The notes beneath the pieces were generated by a model. It searched no databases and was not told where the DNA came from. It was given only the letters and a program-made list of their open reading frames with translations. 11,942 nt of DNA from Hungatella sp. UBA3402 (lineage in GTDB: Bacteria; Bacillota; Clostridia; Lachnospirales; Lachnospiraceae), in contig DEPC01000156.1 of NCBI GenBank assembly GCA_002358555.1, positions 1 to 11,942 of the forward strand, in the 5' to 3' direction. Of the stretch, positions 6,990 to 11,942 are shown in pieces. The translations under genes were made by a program, and so were the position numbers. The stretch's first letter is position 1, and each line of letters begins with the position of its first letter.

Positions 6990-7017
6990 CTTATAGTCTT
7001 TTGAACAACCTTGACAA
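6990..7017 (-). promoter_or_regulatory. Candidate sigma-A-type promoter for flagellin
   Basis: Read on the minus strand, TTGTCA (7017-7012) and TATAAG (6995-6990) are separated by 16 bases, each one mismatch from consensus. This would give a leader of about 160 nt. A convincing sigma-28 site (TAAA-N15-GCCGATAA), which drives most flagellin genes, was not found between 6824 and 7084. The -35 box overlaps that of the SDR promoter on the other strand. Confidence 0.4.
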
Positions 7018-7039
7018 AAATTTAGCATAGTGGTATGCT
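7011..7039 (+). promoter_or_regulatory. Promoter of the SDR-tautomerase genes
   Basis: TTGACA (7011-7016), a 17-base spacer and TATGCT (7034-7039) with an extended -10 TGG (7031-7033) form a good sigma-A promoter. Transcription would begin near 7046, about 40 bases before the SDR start codon. The -10 lies inside a perfect palindrome (7022-7041). Confidence 0.65.
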
Positions 7040-7041
7040 AA
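7022..7041. promoter_or_regulatory. Palindromic operator over the SDR -10
   Basis: TTAGCATA-GTGG-TATGCTAA is a perfect inverted repeat with 8-bp arms that covers the -10 and extended -10 of the SDR promoter. This is the classic place for a repressor. The inner pattern AGCAT-N6-ATGCT occurs again at 9711-9726 in the araC promoter with the same spacing, which argues for a shared DNA-binding protein. Its identity is not shown by the sequence. Confidence 0.6.
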
Positions 7042-7084
7042 GAACAAAATTGTTAAAATATTATCAAAAGGAGAGTTATCTATT

Positions 7085-7864
7085 ATGGGGATTTTTGACG
7101 GTAAGGTGGCTATTATCACTGGAGGAGGAAAGGCAAAGTCCATTGGGTATGGAATAGCAGTGGCTTATGCAAAGGAAGGTGCTAATCTGGTTCTTACTGG
7201 ACGCAATGAGCAAAAGCTTCTGGATGCTAAGGAGGAATTAGAACGTCTTTATGGGATTCAAGTGTTGGCTATGCAAGCAGATGTAACACCAGATGATGAG
7301 TCAGAGGATAGGGTTAAGGCTGTTGTGAATAAAACTATTGAGACATTTGGACGAATTGATGTATTGATAAATAATGCTCAGGCTTCTGCATCAGGAATTC
7401 CTCTATCTATGCAGACAAAAGACCATTTTGACCTTGGCATCTATTCAGGACTTTATGCTACCTTTTACTATATGAGGGAATGTTATCCCCATCTGAAAAA
7501 AACGCAAGGCTCTGTAATTAACTTTGCTTCTGGAGCTGGATTATTTGGCAATGCTGGTCAATGTTCTTATGCTGCTGCGAAAGAAGGGGTTCGAGGATTG
7601 TCCCGTGTGGCTGCTACAGAGTGGGGGAAAGACAATATCAATGTCAATGTAGTGTGTCCTTTAGCTATGACTTCTCAACTGGAGAATTTTAAAGCTTCCT
7701 ATCCAGAAGCTTATGAGAAAAATCTTAAAGCTGTACCCATGGGTCGTTTTGGAGATCCAGAAAAGGATATTGGACGGGTATGTGTATTACTTGGCTCTGA
7801 GGACTTTAAGTATATGTCTGGCGAAACCATTACTCTAGAGGGTGGCATGGGGCTTAGGCCATAA
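7085..7864 (+). CDS. Short-chain dehydrogenase/reductase (SDR)
   Basis: This is a cytoplasmic NAD(P)-dependent oxidoreductase of 259 residues with a Rossmann fold. The dinucleotide loop reads TGGGKAKSIGYGIA (12-25). It is two residues longer than the classical TGxxxGxG and has the spacing of FabI-type enoyl reductases. The catalytic residues are nevertheless classical: Ser149 in INFASG, and Tyr162 with Lys166 in YAAAK. NNAQ (96-99) replaces NNAG, and VCPLAMT replaces the usual NPG segment. Arg40 after the second strand (LTGRN) favours NADP(H). The C-terminus (YMSGETITLEGGMGLRP) is family-typical. AAAGGAGAG before the ATG supports the start. The 86-base gap to the tautomerase gene on the same strand suggests linked function. 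The substrate is unknown; a keto-enol compound is plausible from the neighbour. Confidence 0.9.
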   Translation: MGIFDGKVAIITGGGKAKSIGYGIAVAYAKEGANLVLTGRNEQKLLDAKEELERLYGIQVLAMQADVTPDDESEDRVKAVVNKTIETFGRIDVLINNAQASASGIPLSMQTKDHFDLGIYSGLYATFYYMRECYPHLKKTQGSVINFASGAGLFGNAGQCSYAAAKEGVRGLSRVAATEWGKDNINVNVVCPLAMTSQLENFKASYPEAYEKNLKAVPMGRFGDPEKDIGRVCVLLGSEDFKYMSGETITLEGGMGLRP

Positions 7865-7890
7865 GATTTAGAAGAGAATTCGGTTATTGG

Positions 7891-7919
7891 TTGAATTTCT
7901 TTGACAGTTAGGGTACAAT
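7891..7919 (+). promoter_or_regulatory. Candidate internal promoter before the tautomerase gene
   Basis: TTGAAT (7891-7896), 17 bases, then TACAAT (7914-7919) form a near-consensus promoter 31 bases before the tautomerase ATG. A separate perfect TTGACA at 7901-7906 has no matching -10 at the right distance. The tautomerase may therefore be expressed apart from the SDR as well as with it. Confidence 0.45.
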
Positions 7920-7950
7920 AAGTCCATTGAATAAAAAGGAGGAATAATTA

Positions 7951-8292
7951 ATGCCATTTATTGATTCCAAAGTTACAGTACCCGTTTCTAAAGAAAAGAA
8001 GGAAGAAATTAAATCTAAACTGGGTCAGGCGATTTCTCTGCTTCATAAAACTGAGAGCTACTTAATGGTGGGGATTGAGAGCGATTATGATTTGTGGCTT
8101 GCAGGAAAAAAACTGGAGAAAGGGGCTTATGTGTCAGTAAGCCTCTATGGGAATGCTTCGCCTTCCGATTACGATAAAATGACTGCTAAGATATGTGAGA
8201 TTCTCGAGCAAGAGCTTGAGATTCCAGGTGGCTCTGTCTATGTCACATATCATCCAGTATCTGACTGGGGTTGGAATGGAAGGAATTTCTAG
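7951..8292 (+). CDS. MIF-family tautomerase (phenylpyruvate tautomerase-like)
   Basis: This is a small 113-residue member of the macrophage migration inhibitory factor / tautomerase superfamily, which forms trimers and interconverts keto and enol forms of substrates such as phenylpyruvate. The catalytic Pro follows the initiator Met (MPFIDSKVTVP). Counting from that Pro, Lys32 (LLHKTESY) matches the active-site Lys32 of mammalian MIF. The end, YHPVSDWGWNGRNF, aligns with the MIF C-terminal GWNNSTF. AAAGGAGGAAT 8-10 bases before the ATG is a strong ribosome binding site. The gene is last before a bidirectional terminator. The biological substrate is not known, and MIF homologues from bacteria can also act on host cells. 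Confidence 0.9.
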   Translation: MPFIDSKVTVPVSKEKKEEIKSKLGQAISLLHKTESYLMVGIESDYDLWLAGKKLEKGAYVSVSLYGNASPSDYDKMTAKICEILEQELEIPGGSVYVTYHPVSDWGWNGRNF

Positions 8293-8335
8293 ATGCAGTA
8301 TTGATGAGTGATTAATATTTTTTAGTTTTGAAATC

Positions 8336-8390
8336 AAAAAGGGGTTATTGCAAAATACAATTATCTGTTGTTTTGCAATAATCCCTTTTT
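8336..8390. terminator. Bidirectional intrinsic terminator, 20-bp stem
   Basis: The arm at 8336-8355 pairs with 8371-8390 over 20 bases with a single G-U pair, leaving a 15-base loop. The A5 at the outer left and T5 at the outer right give a U-tract in either direction. It sits exactly between the convergent tautomerase and araC genes, so it should stop transcription from both. Confidence 0.85.
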
Positions 8391-8397
8391 AGTGTTT

Positions 8398-9639
8398 TTA
8401 TCCTACTTCGGAATATCCCCAGATAAACTCCCGATAAGCCTTGGGAGTTTTTCCCTGATATTTTTTAAAAGTCCTGGTAAAATAATTCGAGTCTGGAAAG
8501 CCGCATCTGGCGGCAATAGTTCCCACAGATAGGCTAGTGGTATTTAAAAGAATCAATGCCTGACGGATACGGGTGGTTTTGATATAATCCGTAAGGGTCA
8601 TACCATTTTCTTTTTTGAACAATCCAGACAGATAGCTGGCAGAAACAGCATTTTTCTGTGCAAGAATTGTTAAGGAAAGAGCTTCATTATAATGGAAATC
8701 AATATAATCCATACAACTGCGCACTAGCTGAGAATAAGATTGTCGAGAATAATTGTTTACTAAGAGACAATATTTGCGAAGCATAGTTACAGATAGGCTT
8801 CTTAGCTGGTCAAGCGTAAGAAGAGATTCAATCTGAATGGCAAACTGCTGAGAAAGATTATCAATATGAAGAGGATGAACCTGGCTAGCTTGGACAGTTT
8901 TTCTGAGCAGAGTATTAAATGTAATCATCAAGTTTTTTTGATTCCGCACAGGGTCAGGAACTCTTGGAAGAAGCCGATACTGCCGGAAATGAAAATGGGC
9001 ATCTGTAGCGCGTTTGAAGTTTCCAGCAGCAACCGCAGCAAGCATTTCATCTTCCCATTGATAGCGTTCTTCAATCGTATTTAAGGCAACATTAGGAGTA
9101 TCAGGAATTGAATAATCTGCATATTGCATAGAAAAAAGTTCAGGACAGTCACTGGATACCATGCGATAGATTACAGGAGAAGATGTCATTTTCTCAAAGA
9201 AAAGGTTAAGAGTGTGGCACCAGATTTCAATAGCAGAAATAATGGGAATTCGGTTATAGAACTCCAGAAAATCCTGATAAAACTGAGGAGGAATAGCGTT
9301 TCTTTCCATCAATGCATAAAAAGTACTTTGGTTCATGGGTTGTATAAGTACAGGACCAATACATATAATTTGGCAATCAAATTCTTTTTTTAGATGTTCA
9401 GGGAAACGATAAAGGCAATAATATAATTTCAAATCGTCTGTATATAAATATTGGATACCATGTTCCAGATTCTGTTCCATATGGGAAATTATAAAGTGGT
9501 AATCAAAATTGATAGCCATTTTCCGGCGGAATCCATAGTCAATATCTTCAATATGGGCAAAATCTTCTTTAAATAGAAAAATCTGCAGTCCTTGATGGTG
9601 GCAGATATCTGATAACAATTCTAATATATCTATCTGCAT
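8398..9639 (-). CDS. AraC-family transcriptional regulator
   Basis: This is a 413-residue DNA-binding regulator. I chose the ATG at 9639 because GAGG lies 7 bases upstream. An in-frame ATG at 9666 has no ribosome binding site. The C-terminal 100 residues are the AraC/XylS domain with two helix-turn-helix units: about 321-345 (LSLTILAQKNAVSASYLSGL) and about 369-395 (SVGTIAARCG then SNYFTRTFKKYQGKTPKAYR). The first 300 residues have no recognised sugar-binding cupin and look like the sensory region of clostridial AraC proteins. No membrane segment is seen. The gene converges on the SDR/tautomerase pair and diverges from the HAD-TM2-glucuronidase operon, so either could be its target. The AGCAT-N6-ATGCT element in its own promoter hints at autoregulation. 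The ligand is unknown. Confidence 0.93.
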   Translation of the reverse strand: MQIDILELLSDICHHQGLQIFLFKEDFAHIEDIDYGFRRKMAINFDYHFIISHMEQNLEHGIQYLYTDDLKLYYCLYRFPEHLKKEFDCQIICIGPVLIQPMNQSTFYALMERNAIPPQFYQDFLEFYNRIPIISAIEIWCHTLNLFFEKMTSSPVIYRMVSSDCPELFSMQYADYSIPDTPNVALNTIEERYQWEDEMLAAVAAGNFKRATDAHFHFRQYRLLPRVPDPVRNQKNLMITFNTLLRKTVQASQVHPLHIDNLSQQFAIQIESLLTLDQLRSLSVTMLRKYCLLVNNYSRQSYSQLVRSCMDYIDFHYNEALSLTILAQKNAVSASYLSGLFKKENGMTLTDYIKTTRIRQALILLNTTSLSVGTIAARCGFPDSNYFTRTFKKYQGKTPKAYREFIWGYSEVG

Positions 9640-9705
9640 AACAATACCTCTATATAAAAATAGCATATTTTTACGAAGAATCAGTACAATTTTATTATAT
9701 TTCCT

Positions 9706-9734
9706 ATTCTAGCATAAAAAAATGCTGAAATCAA
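9706..9734 (-). promoter_or_regulatory. Promoter of the araC-type gene
   Basis: On the minus strand TTGATT (9734-9729), a 17-base spacer and TAGAAT (9711-9706) form a good sigma-A promoter with a leader of about 60 nt. The spacer is almost entirely occupied by the AGCAT-A6-ATGCT inverted repeat. Confidence 0.6.
9711..9726. promoter_or_regulatory. Second AGCAT-N6-ATGCT operator candidate
   Basis: AGCAT-AAAAAA-ATGCT lies between the -35 and -10 of the araC promoter and 71-86 bases upstream of the HAD start codon. Arm sequence and spacing match the core of the palindrome at 7022-7041. It could serve repression of araC and control of the divergent operon. Its A-tract centre and weaker outer bases (TAGCAT against ATGCTG) make it less certain than the first site. 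Confidence 0.5.
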
Positions 9735-9797
9735 CAAAATTCGTTCTATCAAAAAGAGAAAAATTCTTTTATATTAGGCAAAGATGGAGGTGAAAAC

Positions 9798-10637
9798 GTG
9801 AGTGAACTAGAACTGTTTCTAAAGAAAAGGGATTTTCTGGTATGTGTGGATTCTGACGGATGTGCTATGGATACCATGGACTGCAAACATATTCACTGTT
9901 TTGGCCCTTGTATGGTAGAAGAATGGAAACTGGAACAATGGCAGGAACCAATTTTGAAATATTGGAATCAGGTAAATCTTTATACTATGACTAGAGGGAT
10001 TAATCGATTTCTTGCTCTTGCAAAAGTACTTCAAAGAGTCCATGAAGATTACACAGAAATTCCTGGAATTTCCAAATTTTCTCAATGGGCATCCAATGCA
10101 CCTGAACTGTCCAATGTGGCAGTAAAAGCTATGTATGAAAAAACCAAAGAGAAGATTTTTAAAAAAGCTTTATTCTGGTCAGAGGCAGTAAATTTGGCAA
10201 TTACTGACCTTTCAGATGAATTGAAAAAGCCCTTTGAGGGTGTGAAACAGGGTCTACAAAAAGCACATACCTATGCAGATGTGGCGATTGTCTCATCAGC
10301 CAATCGAGAGGCAGTGATTGAAGAATGGGAGAAATTTTCTCTTATGGATTTTGTGGATATCTGCTTGACTCAAACAGAAGGCAGTAAAGCATATTGTATC
10401 CAGGAGATGTTGAAAAAAGGATATGACCAAAATCATGTGCTTATGGTAGGAGATGCACCTGGAGACCAAAAAGCAGCAGAAAAAAATAGAGTTTTGTACT
10501 ATCCAATTCTGGTGAAACAGGAGCAATACTCATGGCAACGGTTTGTGGAAGAAGCGCTCCCTCGATTCTTAGAAGAAACTTATCGAGGCACTTATCAAGA
10601 AAAGGTTATTGAGGAATTTTTAGAAAATTTATCTTAA
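9798..10637 (+). CDS. HAD-superfamily hydrolase
   Basis: This 279-residue protein is a cytoplasmic haloacid-dehalogenase-fold enzyme, probably a phosphatase acting on a sugar phosphate or other small phosphate. Motif I is VDSDGC, with the nucleophile Asp18 and the acid/base Asp20. A helical cap of about 120 residues follows. Motif II is IVSSANR (Ser166/Ser167), Lys197 is a candidate for motif III, and motif IV is GDAPGD (Asp219, Asp223) for Mg2+. The start is GTG, supported by GGAGG 7 bases upstream. It begins an operon: the TM2 gene follows after 13 bases and the glucuronidase 19 bases after that. Transcription may be governed by the divergent AraC regulator. I saw only a poor promoter match (TATATT at 9770-9775 with no good -35), which fits an activator-dependent promoter. 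The substrate is unknown. Confidence 0.85.
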   Translation: MSELELFLKKRDFLVCVDSDGCAMDTMDCKHIHCFGPCMVEEWKLEQWQEPILKYWNQVNLYTMTRGINRFLALAKVLQRVHEDYTEIPGISKFSQWASNAPELSNVAVKAMYEKTKEKIFKKALFWSEAVNLAITDLSDELKKPFEGVKQGLQKAHTYADVAIVSSANREAVIEEWEKFSLMDFVDICLTQTEGSKAYCIQEMLKKGYDQNHVLMVGDAPGDQKAAEKNRVLYYPILVKQEQYSWQRFVEEALPRFLEETYRGTYQEKVIEEFLENLS

Positions 10638-10650
10638 ACAAGGGGAATCC

Positions 10651-11046
10651 ATGAAAAATAAAGAGCAAGGGGAAAAAAGTATAAGAGAAAAGAATACCAA
10701 AAAAGAAACCATAGACCCCATGGAAATGATTTTGCTGCAACAGGACTTGGCAGATTTAAAAAAAGAGTACAACATTCGAGGTAAGGAAACTTGGCGGACT
10801 CGGCTGGGAGACTGGTTGACAGAACATTCAAAAGGACCAAAGGTTGTAAATCGAAAAACTTATATTAGGTTGGCAATAAGCTGCGGCTGGTTCTGCGGGG
10901 CGCATCGGTTCTATGCAGGACAGAAAATCCTTGGAACCTTGTATCTGTTATTTTGTTGGAGTGGAATTCCTGTGGCAATGACTTTGATTGATTTGATGGT
11001 AGCAATTCCCATGAAGCCAGATGAAGCTGGTATGATTTTGATGTAA
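10651..11046 (+). CDS. TM2-domain membrane protein
   Basis: This 131-residue protein has a charged, Lys/Glu-rich N-terminal half (1-70) that is predicted to be cytoplasmic. Two membrane segments joined by a short turn follow, at about 72-88 and 96-118. The signature GAHRFYAGQKILGTLYLL and the IDLMVAIP end mark the TM2 family (PF05154), whose molecular role is poorly defined. The start has AGGGG 6-7 bases upstream. Tight spacing on both sides places it in one transcript with the HAD hydrolase and the glucuronidase, an unusual partnership that could be accidental. Confidence 0.85.
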   Translation: MKNKEQGEKSIREKNTKKETIDPMEMILLQQDLADLKKEYNIRGKETWRTRLGDWLTEHSKGPKVVNRKTYIRLAISCGWFCGAHRFYAGQKILGTLYLLFCWSGIPVAMTLIDLMVAIPMKPDEAGMILM

Positions 11047-11065
11047 ACGAAAGGAGAAATAATCT

Positions 11066-11942
11066 ATGTTATACCCTGTACAGACACAGTCAAGAGGGCT
11101 GATGGATTTAAGTGGAATCTGGGATTTTAAACTAGATGATGGAAATGGATTCGAGGAAAAATGGTATGAAAGTCCTTTAAAAGAGCCTATGACTATGGCA
11201 GTACCTTCCTCTTATAATGATTTGAAAGACGGAGTTGATTTCCGTGACCATTATGGCTGGGTATTTTATCAGAGAAAAGTGACAGTACCTTCTTATATGA
11301 GGAGTCAGAGATTAGTATTGCGCATGGCAGCAGTAACCCATATCGGCAAGGTCTATCTAAATGGGAAACTTGTATGTGAACATAAAGGAGGATTTCTTCC
11401 CTTTGAGGCAGAAATCAATGATTTTCTTATTGATGGAGAAAATCTGTTGACAATTGCTGTGGACAACCGTATCGACCATTCTACCCTTCCAGTAGGAAGT
11501 GAAAGTGGAGGAGGAGTACTTTCAGGGGGAGGGTTATTTGCATGGAAAAGCAAAAAGCCCAAGAATAATCCCAATTTTGATTTCTTTAATTATTGTGGAA
11601 TTACTAGGCCAGTGAAGCTCTACACAACACCAAAGGATTATATTGCTGATGTATCTTTAGATGCACAATTAGATGGAAACCGTGCTTTGGTCAGCTATCA
11701 GGTAGAAACCGTAGGAACTGGAAATGTTCATATAGAAATATGGAGCAGAGAAGGAGAAAAGGTAGCAGAGGCAGAAGGAAAAGAAGGGAAATTAATCATA
11801 GAACATGTTCATTTATGGCAGCCATTGCATGCTTATCTCTATGAAGTAAAAGTGACCTTTGGAGAGGACAGCTATAACCTGCCTTATGGAATCAGAACTG
11901 TAAAAGTGGAGGGAAGAAAATTCCTTATCAATGGAGAACCAT
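11066..11942 (+). CDS. uidA: Beta-glucuronidase, glycoside hydrolase family 2 (3' end missing)
   Basis: This enzyme hydrolyses beta-D-glucuronides, such as host-conjugated drugs, steroids and glycans. The first 292 residues are present. Residues 1-185 form the N-terminal sugar-binding jelly roll: MLYPVQTQSRGLMDLSGIWDF, MAVPSSYNDL, HYGWVFYQR, VYLNGKLVCEHKGGFLPFE and NFDFFNYCGITRPVKLYTTP. Residues 186-275 form the immunoglobulin-like domain, ending in LWQPLHAYLYEV. YGIRTVKVEGRKFLINGEP leads into the TIM barrel, which is outside the window together with both catalytic Glu residues. A Gly-rich stretch (about 144-165) gives a longer loop than I expect in this domain. No signal peptide is seen, so the enzyme is likely intracellular. 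AAAGGAG lies 9 bases before the ATG. Beta-galactosidase is the alternative, but the N-terminal block is much closer to glucuronidases. Confidence 0.88.
   Translation, partial: MLYPVQTQSRGLMDLSGIWDFKLDDGNGFEEKWYESPLKEPMTMAVPSSYNDLKDGVDFRDHYGWVFYQRKVTVPSYMRSQRLVLRMAAVTHIGKVYLNGKLVCEHKGGFLPFEAEINDFLIDGENLLTIAVDNRIDHSTLPVGSESGGGVLSGGGLFAWKSKKPKNNPNFDFFNYCGITRPVKLYTTPKDYIADVSLDAQLDGNRALVSYQVETVGTGNVHIEIWSREGEKVAEAEGKEGKLIIEHVHLWQPLHAYLYEVKVTFGEDSYNLPYGIRTVKVEGRKFLINGEP

Noticed and set aside
7454..7460. Further TATGCTA half-sites inside coding sequence (also about 5740 in flagellin)
   Set aside because: They are single half-sites without the inverted partner at six-base spacing, and are expected by chance.
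7901..7906. Perfect TTGACA as the tautomerase -35 box
   Set aside because: The nearest -10 (TACAAT at 7914) is only 7 bases away and nothing suitable lies 16-18 bases downstream. TTGAAT at 7891 fits better.
9639..9666. Longer AraC start at 9666
   Set aside because: There is no ribosome binding site before it, while GAGG is well placed before the ATG at 9639.

Overview
The window reads as a low-GC, Gram-positive anaerobe of the Clostridia. Lachnospiraceae from an animal gut is my best guess. The reasons are strong GGAGG-type ribosome binding sites, AT-rich sigma-A-type promoters, a Firmicutes-type flagellin, a clostridial-style AraC regulator and a gut-type beta-glucuronidase. No rRNA, tRNA, CRISPR array, transposase or phage gene was seen. 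All names come from reading motifs; nothing was searched against a database.

Layout. (1) Positions 2-1102 (+) hold the 3' part of a PLP-dependent aminotransferase that enters from outside the window. (2) Positions 1152-5100 (+) hold a nickel-pincer-nucleotide cofactor operon. It has a consensus promoter under a palindrome, a roughly 225-nt hairpin-rich leader, then larB, larE, a small stand-alone PAS protein and a full-length, unsplit larC with a large His-rich insert. No larA (lactate racemase) or nickel transporter gene is visible here. (3) Positions 5101-5308 are a convergent junction with a long 20-bp inverted repeat (possible MITE or processed hairpin). (4) Positions 5309-6823 (-) hold a solitary flagellin with an unusual Cys-containing central domain. 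(5) Positions 6824-7084 are a divergent promoter region where the flagellin and SDR promoters appear to share overlapping -35 boxes. A perfect 8-bp-arm palindrome covers the SDR -10. (6) Positions 7085-8292 (+) hold an SDR oxidoreductase followed by a MIF-type tautomerase. (7) Positions 8336-8390 hold a strong bidirectional terminator. (8) Positions 8398-9639 (-) hold an AraC-family regulator. (9) Positions 9798-11942 (+) hold an operon of a HAD hydrolase, a TM2-domain membrane protein and the 5' part of a GH2 beta-glucuronidase that runs off the window.

How the parts may work together. LarB, LarE and LarC are the three enzymes that turn nicotinic acid adenine dinucleotide into the nickel-pincer nucleotide. 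The interposed PAS protein is therefore a candidate sensor or accessory factor for the pathway or for whatever enzyme uses the cofactor. The AraC gene sits between the SDR/tautomerase pair and the HAD-TM2-glucuronidase operon. The pattern AGCAT-N6-ATGCT lies in the SDR promoter and again in the spacer of the araC promoter. This suggests that one DNA-binding protein, perhaps this AraC regulator, controls both. That shared operator, the PAS gene inside the lar operon and the Cys-rich flagellin domain are the points most worth following up.
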